Assembly: GCF_963676685.1 (NCBI RefSeq)
Contig: NC_092347.1
Location: 86,306,592 to 86,370,591 of the forward strand
Length of the DNA: 64,000 bases
From: Mytilus edulis
Lineage: Eukaryota; Mollusca; Bivalvia; Mytilida; Mytilidae
Direction: 5' to 3'
In this document: piece by piece, positions 61,547 to 64,000 of the stretch
Numbering within the stretch: the stretch's first letter is position 1
Layout of the letters: every line of letters begins with the position of its first letter
Notes under the pieces: model-generated
Database searches by the model: none
Told to the model about the DNA's origin: nothing
The model's input: only the letters and a program-made list of their open reading frames with translations
Translations under genes and position numbers: made by a program

Positions 61547-62312
61547 CTATAATCAAAACAACTTTAATTACTATCAATATCAAATTACTAAAACAATGTT
61601 ATATATGTTAATCAGAAAAGTAGCTAGTATGTCATCCCTCCATTCACTTTAGAGTAACTGATCAACCCATCCGCAGGGGTCGTCTTAGGACTTGCAGTGA
61701 AATTTTAAAAAAGATATTTTGGGTCCGTGTCAAAGGCTTCATTGTGACTTTAAAATCAAGAACAGCAATAAAAGAGCTGTCCTTTACTTTTTGTGTGTTA
61801 TTTGCTGTGTATGAATTGATCCTTTTGTGTCATGGATGGATACATCTTATCCTTTGTTCCAAGTTCAAATAATAGCCTGTTTTATCCTTTGTTTTTCTAT
61901 ACCACTATACTAAATTAATCAAATCCCACCACTAATGATAACCGATAAATAATCCTAACAGAAATTCTAGTCCTAAAACTAAACCTAACCTATTTCTAAC
62001 AATATAAAGCTGATTCCTATTTCTATAGTACAGTATCCCTTTACACAAGCGAAGGTTGTAATTTGTATAGCTTGTCATTTACCTGCTAGTGGCAAAGAAA
62101 CTGGACAAATGTGAATTTGTTTTTATATATAGTCTTTAGGCAGATAAATTGTTGTTTTCTTTAGGAAGATTCAAAGTTGAATTCCATTATCTATTTTTTT
62201 CCTTTATTTTTCTGTTCTTTTCTTTTGAATATCAAACTTAACACATTGCAAAATGACCACTGAGAGACATACAACATGCAAAAAGGCAAAAAATGTTGAA
62301 ACATATTTATGA
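61547..62312. other. No exon found
   Basis: Upstream (5') side of the RIM-BP-like exon at 61546. I see no minus-strand exon with matching splice sites, and no other gene. Confidence 0.4.
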
Positions 62313-62689
62313 AATGGACCATCATCCAAACATCCATAGGATGTGATGGATGATGGACATTCTGTAAGGAAGCCGAAGGCTTCGCGGGTTAAAGATGAAT
62401 ATCTTATTCTACAGGCTAGTAACGACCTTGTTTTACAGTTGAGTGATTTTAAATCATAATCACCTGTACAAATCCACTCATGCGCGCATATATAAACCCG
62501 TGCACACCTGTATTCTGTCTCATTTTAAAGTATCCCGAAAAAGGATGTGAGCGAAAAAACTCATTTAATTGTATATAAAATGGGTGGGCCATAAATCAAG
62601 GGCGGGTCTTTAACCCGCGAAGCCTTCGGCTTCCTTACAGAATGTCCATCATCCATCACATCCTATGGATGTTTGGATGATGGTCCATT
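62313..62689. repeat. Inverted repeat with 83-bp perfect arms
   Basis: The left arm 62313-62395 and right arm 62607-62689 are exact reverse complements, from AATGGACCATCATCCAAACA to GCGGGTTAAAGA. They are separated by 211 bases. Each arm contains a small hairpin, GAAGCC-GAA-GGCTTC. A third, degenerate copy of the inner part follows at about 62691-62730 (CAGAAGCCTACAGCTTCTTG). It lies 300 bases past the stop of the tyrosine-recombinase ORF, so it may be the terminal structure of that element. Confidence 0.92.
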
Positions 62690-62992
62690 CTATTACAGAA
62701 GCCTACAGCTTCTTGGTTAAAGATGAATCTTTAAAGCAAATAGATCAATTAAATGAGATAAAAATGGCCACAAATATAAGATTTGAAACATCCACATTTA
62801 ATGCTGTCATAAATATTACAATTATCATAATCACATAATCATGACACAAAGTCCATAAAGTTCATTTATATATATCCAACACAACATCCTGAACACAATC
62901 CTGGAAAAATCGACGGCTCTGGTCAATCCACGTACAAAGTTATCGGTTTCTGTAAAGAATGGAACTCCTGTAAAATATTATTTAGGTTGTCA

Positions 62993-64000
62993 TTAAACAG
63001 ACAAAACAGCATTAATAAATTTCTTTTTACCTGTCTTTACACCTCTTTTAGCTTCAACCTCTCTTAGATAAAATTTCTTAAATGTTTTTGCAGATTTCCA
63101 ATTTGCTGTTTTCATAATTATATCTAGAGTGATACCAGCACTAAAAGCTGCAGATGTAGAGGCGCCTCTGAAAGAATGCGCCTGAAATTTTGTAACATCA
63201 ATACCAGATGAAGTCAAGACAATTTTTAACCATCGAGCTAAAGTTGAGGTTGATATTTTACGCCATGTTCTAAAAGACACCAGGAGATAATCATCTTTGC
63301 GCAATTTTTTGGTAGCCTTCAAATAATATTTCAATGTGTATACTGGGCAAAGTTCTTTTTTCTTGTATGTATCCAGAGTTATGTTCTGGTTAATCCTACC
63401 AATTCTGTCTGTTTTTTGTAAACAGTTCATAGTAAAAACAACAGTTTTACTAGATGTTTCCATGTAATTCAAATTCAAATTTGTCAAAGTTTGAGCTCTT
63501 TGAGCAGTAGTTAAAGCTAATAAAGTTGCAATTTTTAAAGTTAACATCTTGAGACTTAAACTTTCCAGTGGAAATAAAGTTTCTAAATAACGAACAACTT
63601 TACCAACATCCCATGTGATGGAATATTTAGGCAAAGGTGGTCTTGCATTAAAAATTCCTTTCATAAATCTGGAAATGAGATTACTATTGATTACTGTATT
63701 ACAGCCAATTGATGCCAGAGTCTGGCCAATAGAACACTTGTTCATATTAATGCAACTATAAGATTTGCCATCATCATAGAGTCTAGCGAGAAAATTCAAT
63801 ACTTGTACTTCATTTGGTGAAGTGGTATTGATTTTTTGTGTATTACACCAAAGATACCATTTCCGCCAACTATATTCATATTGTCGCGAGGTAGAGACTC
63901 TCCATGACTGAGTGATGATGTTTCTAGCTGATTTTGAAATTCCCTTCTTTTGGAGGGAATGCCTGATACTACACAAGCGACTAGGAATAACTTTCTCATG
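62993..64000 (-). mobile_element. Tyrosine recombinase ORF of a DIRS-like retroelement, open at right edge
   Basis: The frame is open from the window end (…HEKVIPSRLCSIRHSLQ) to TAA at 62995-62993, about 335 residues. The N-terminal DNA-binding part includes SWRVSTSRQYEYSWRKWYLW and GIFNARPPLPKYSITWDVGK. The catalytic domain, numbered from the TTG codon at 63976, shows Arg160 (TTAQRAQTL), His267-x-x-Arg270 (QAHSFRGAS), Trp293 in the place often held by His or Trp, and nucleophile Tyr303 (FKKFYLRE). All key residues are intact, so the enzyme could be active. The combination resembles YR proteins of DIRS-type retroelements. The RT/RNase H would lie upstream, beyond 64000, so the class is inferred. 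No ATG start is visible in frame. Confidence 0.85.

Overview
The window looks like nuclear DNA of a bivalve mollusc, most probably a mussel (Mytilus-like). The evidence is AT-rich sequence, short exons with GT-AG introns of a few hundred to several thousand bases, many minisatellites, and several dispersed repeat families I associate with mussel genomes. The species assignment is from recall of these repeats, not from a search.

Layout. (1) 1-563, minus: signal-peptide exon and start of a glycine-rich secreted protein that runs off the left edge. (2) 7518-8534, minus: intronless rhodopsin-class peptide GPCR. (3) 10237-10446, minus: small Cys-rich secreted ORF of unknown family. (4) 11.9-15.5 kb: repeat block with a 230-bp MITE and a LINE fragment split by a 1.1-kb hAT-like element. 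(5) 12745-24045, plus: 10-exon TBRG1 (FYRN/FYRC) orthologue, 399 aa, all exon phases closing, followed by a 31-copy 47-bp satellite. (6) 29422-42971, plus: three tandem beta-microseminoprotein (MSMB/PSP94)-like genes A, B and C, each with three exons and the same intron phases (1 and 2). A decayed Penelope-type reverse transcriptase with a nested 620-bp repeat sits in intron 1 of gene A. (7) 45038-61546, minus: 17 exons of a coiled-coil/SH3/FN3/SH3 protein of the RIM-binding-protein type (908 codons in window), whose 5' exons lie beyond the window or were not found. Its introns carry a 2-kb DNA-transposon-like repeat, a 168-bp tandem element and a LINE 3' end. (8) 62.3-64 kb: an 83-bp-arm inverted repeat and a DIRS-like tyrosine recombinase ORF, minus, open at the right edge.

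The main unexplained pattern is that tandem duplications repeatedly begin at or straddle 5' splice sites: MSMB-A intron 2 (13 copies), MSMB-C intron 2 (36 copies), TBRG1 intron 9 (3 copies), and an exon-7-derived copy just inside TBRG1 intron 7. Each repeat copy in the first three cases carries a donor or donor-like motif. Beyond that, the most novel coding content is the MSMB-like cluster, whose members differ in cysteine complement and histidine content.

All exon models were built by eye from splice motifs and reading-frame continuity. Family assignments come from recognising conserved sequence. No database search was run.
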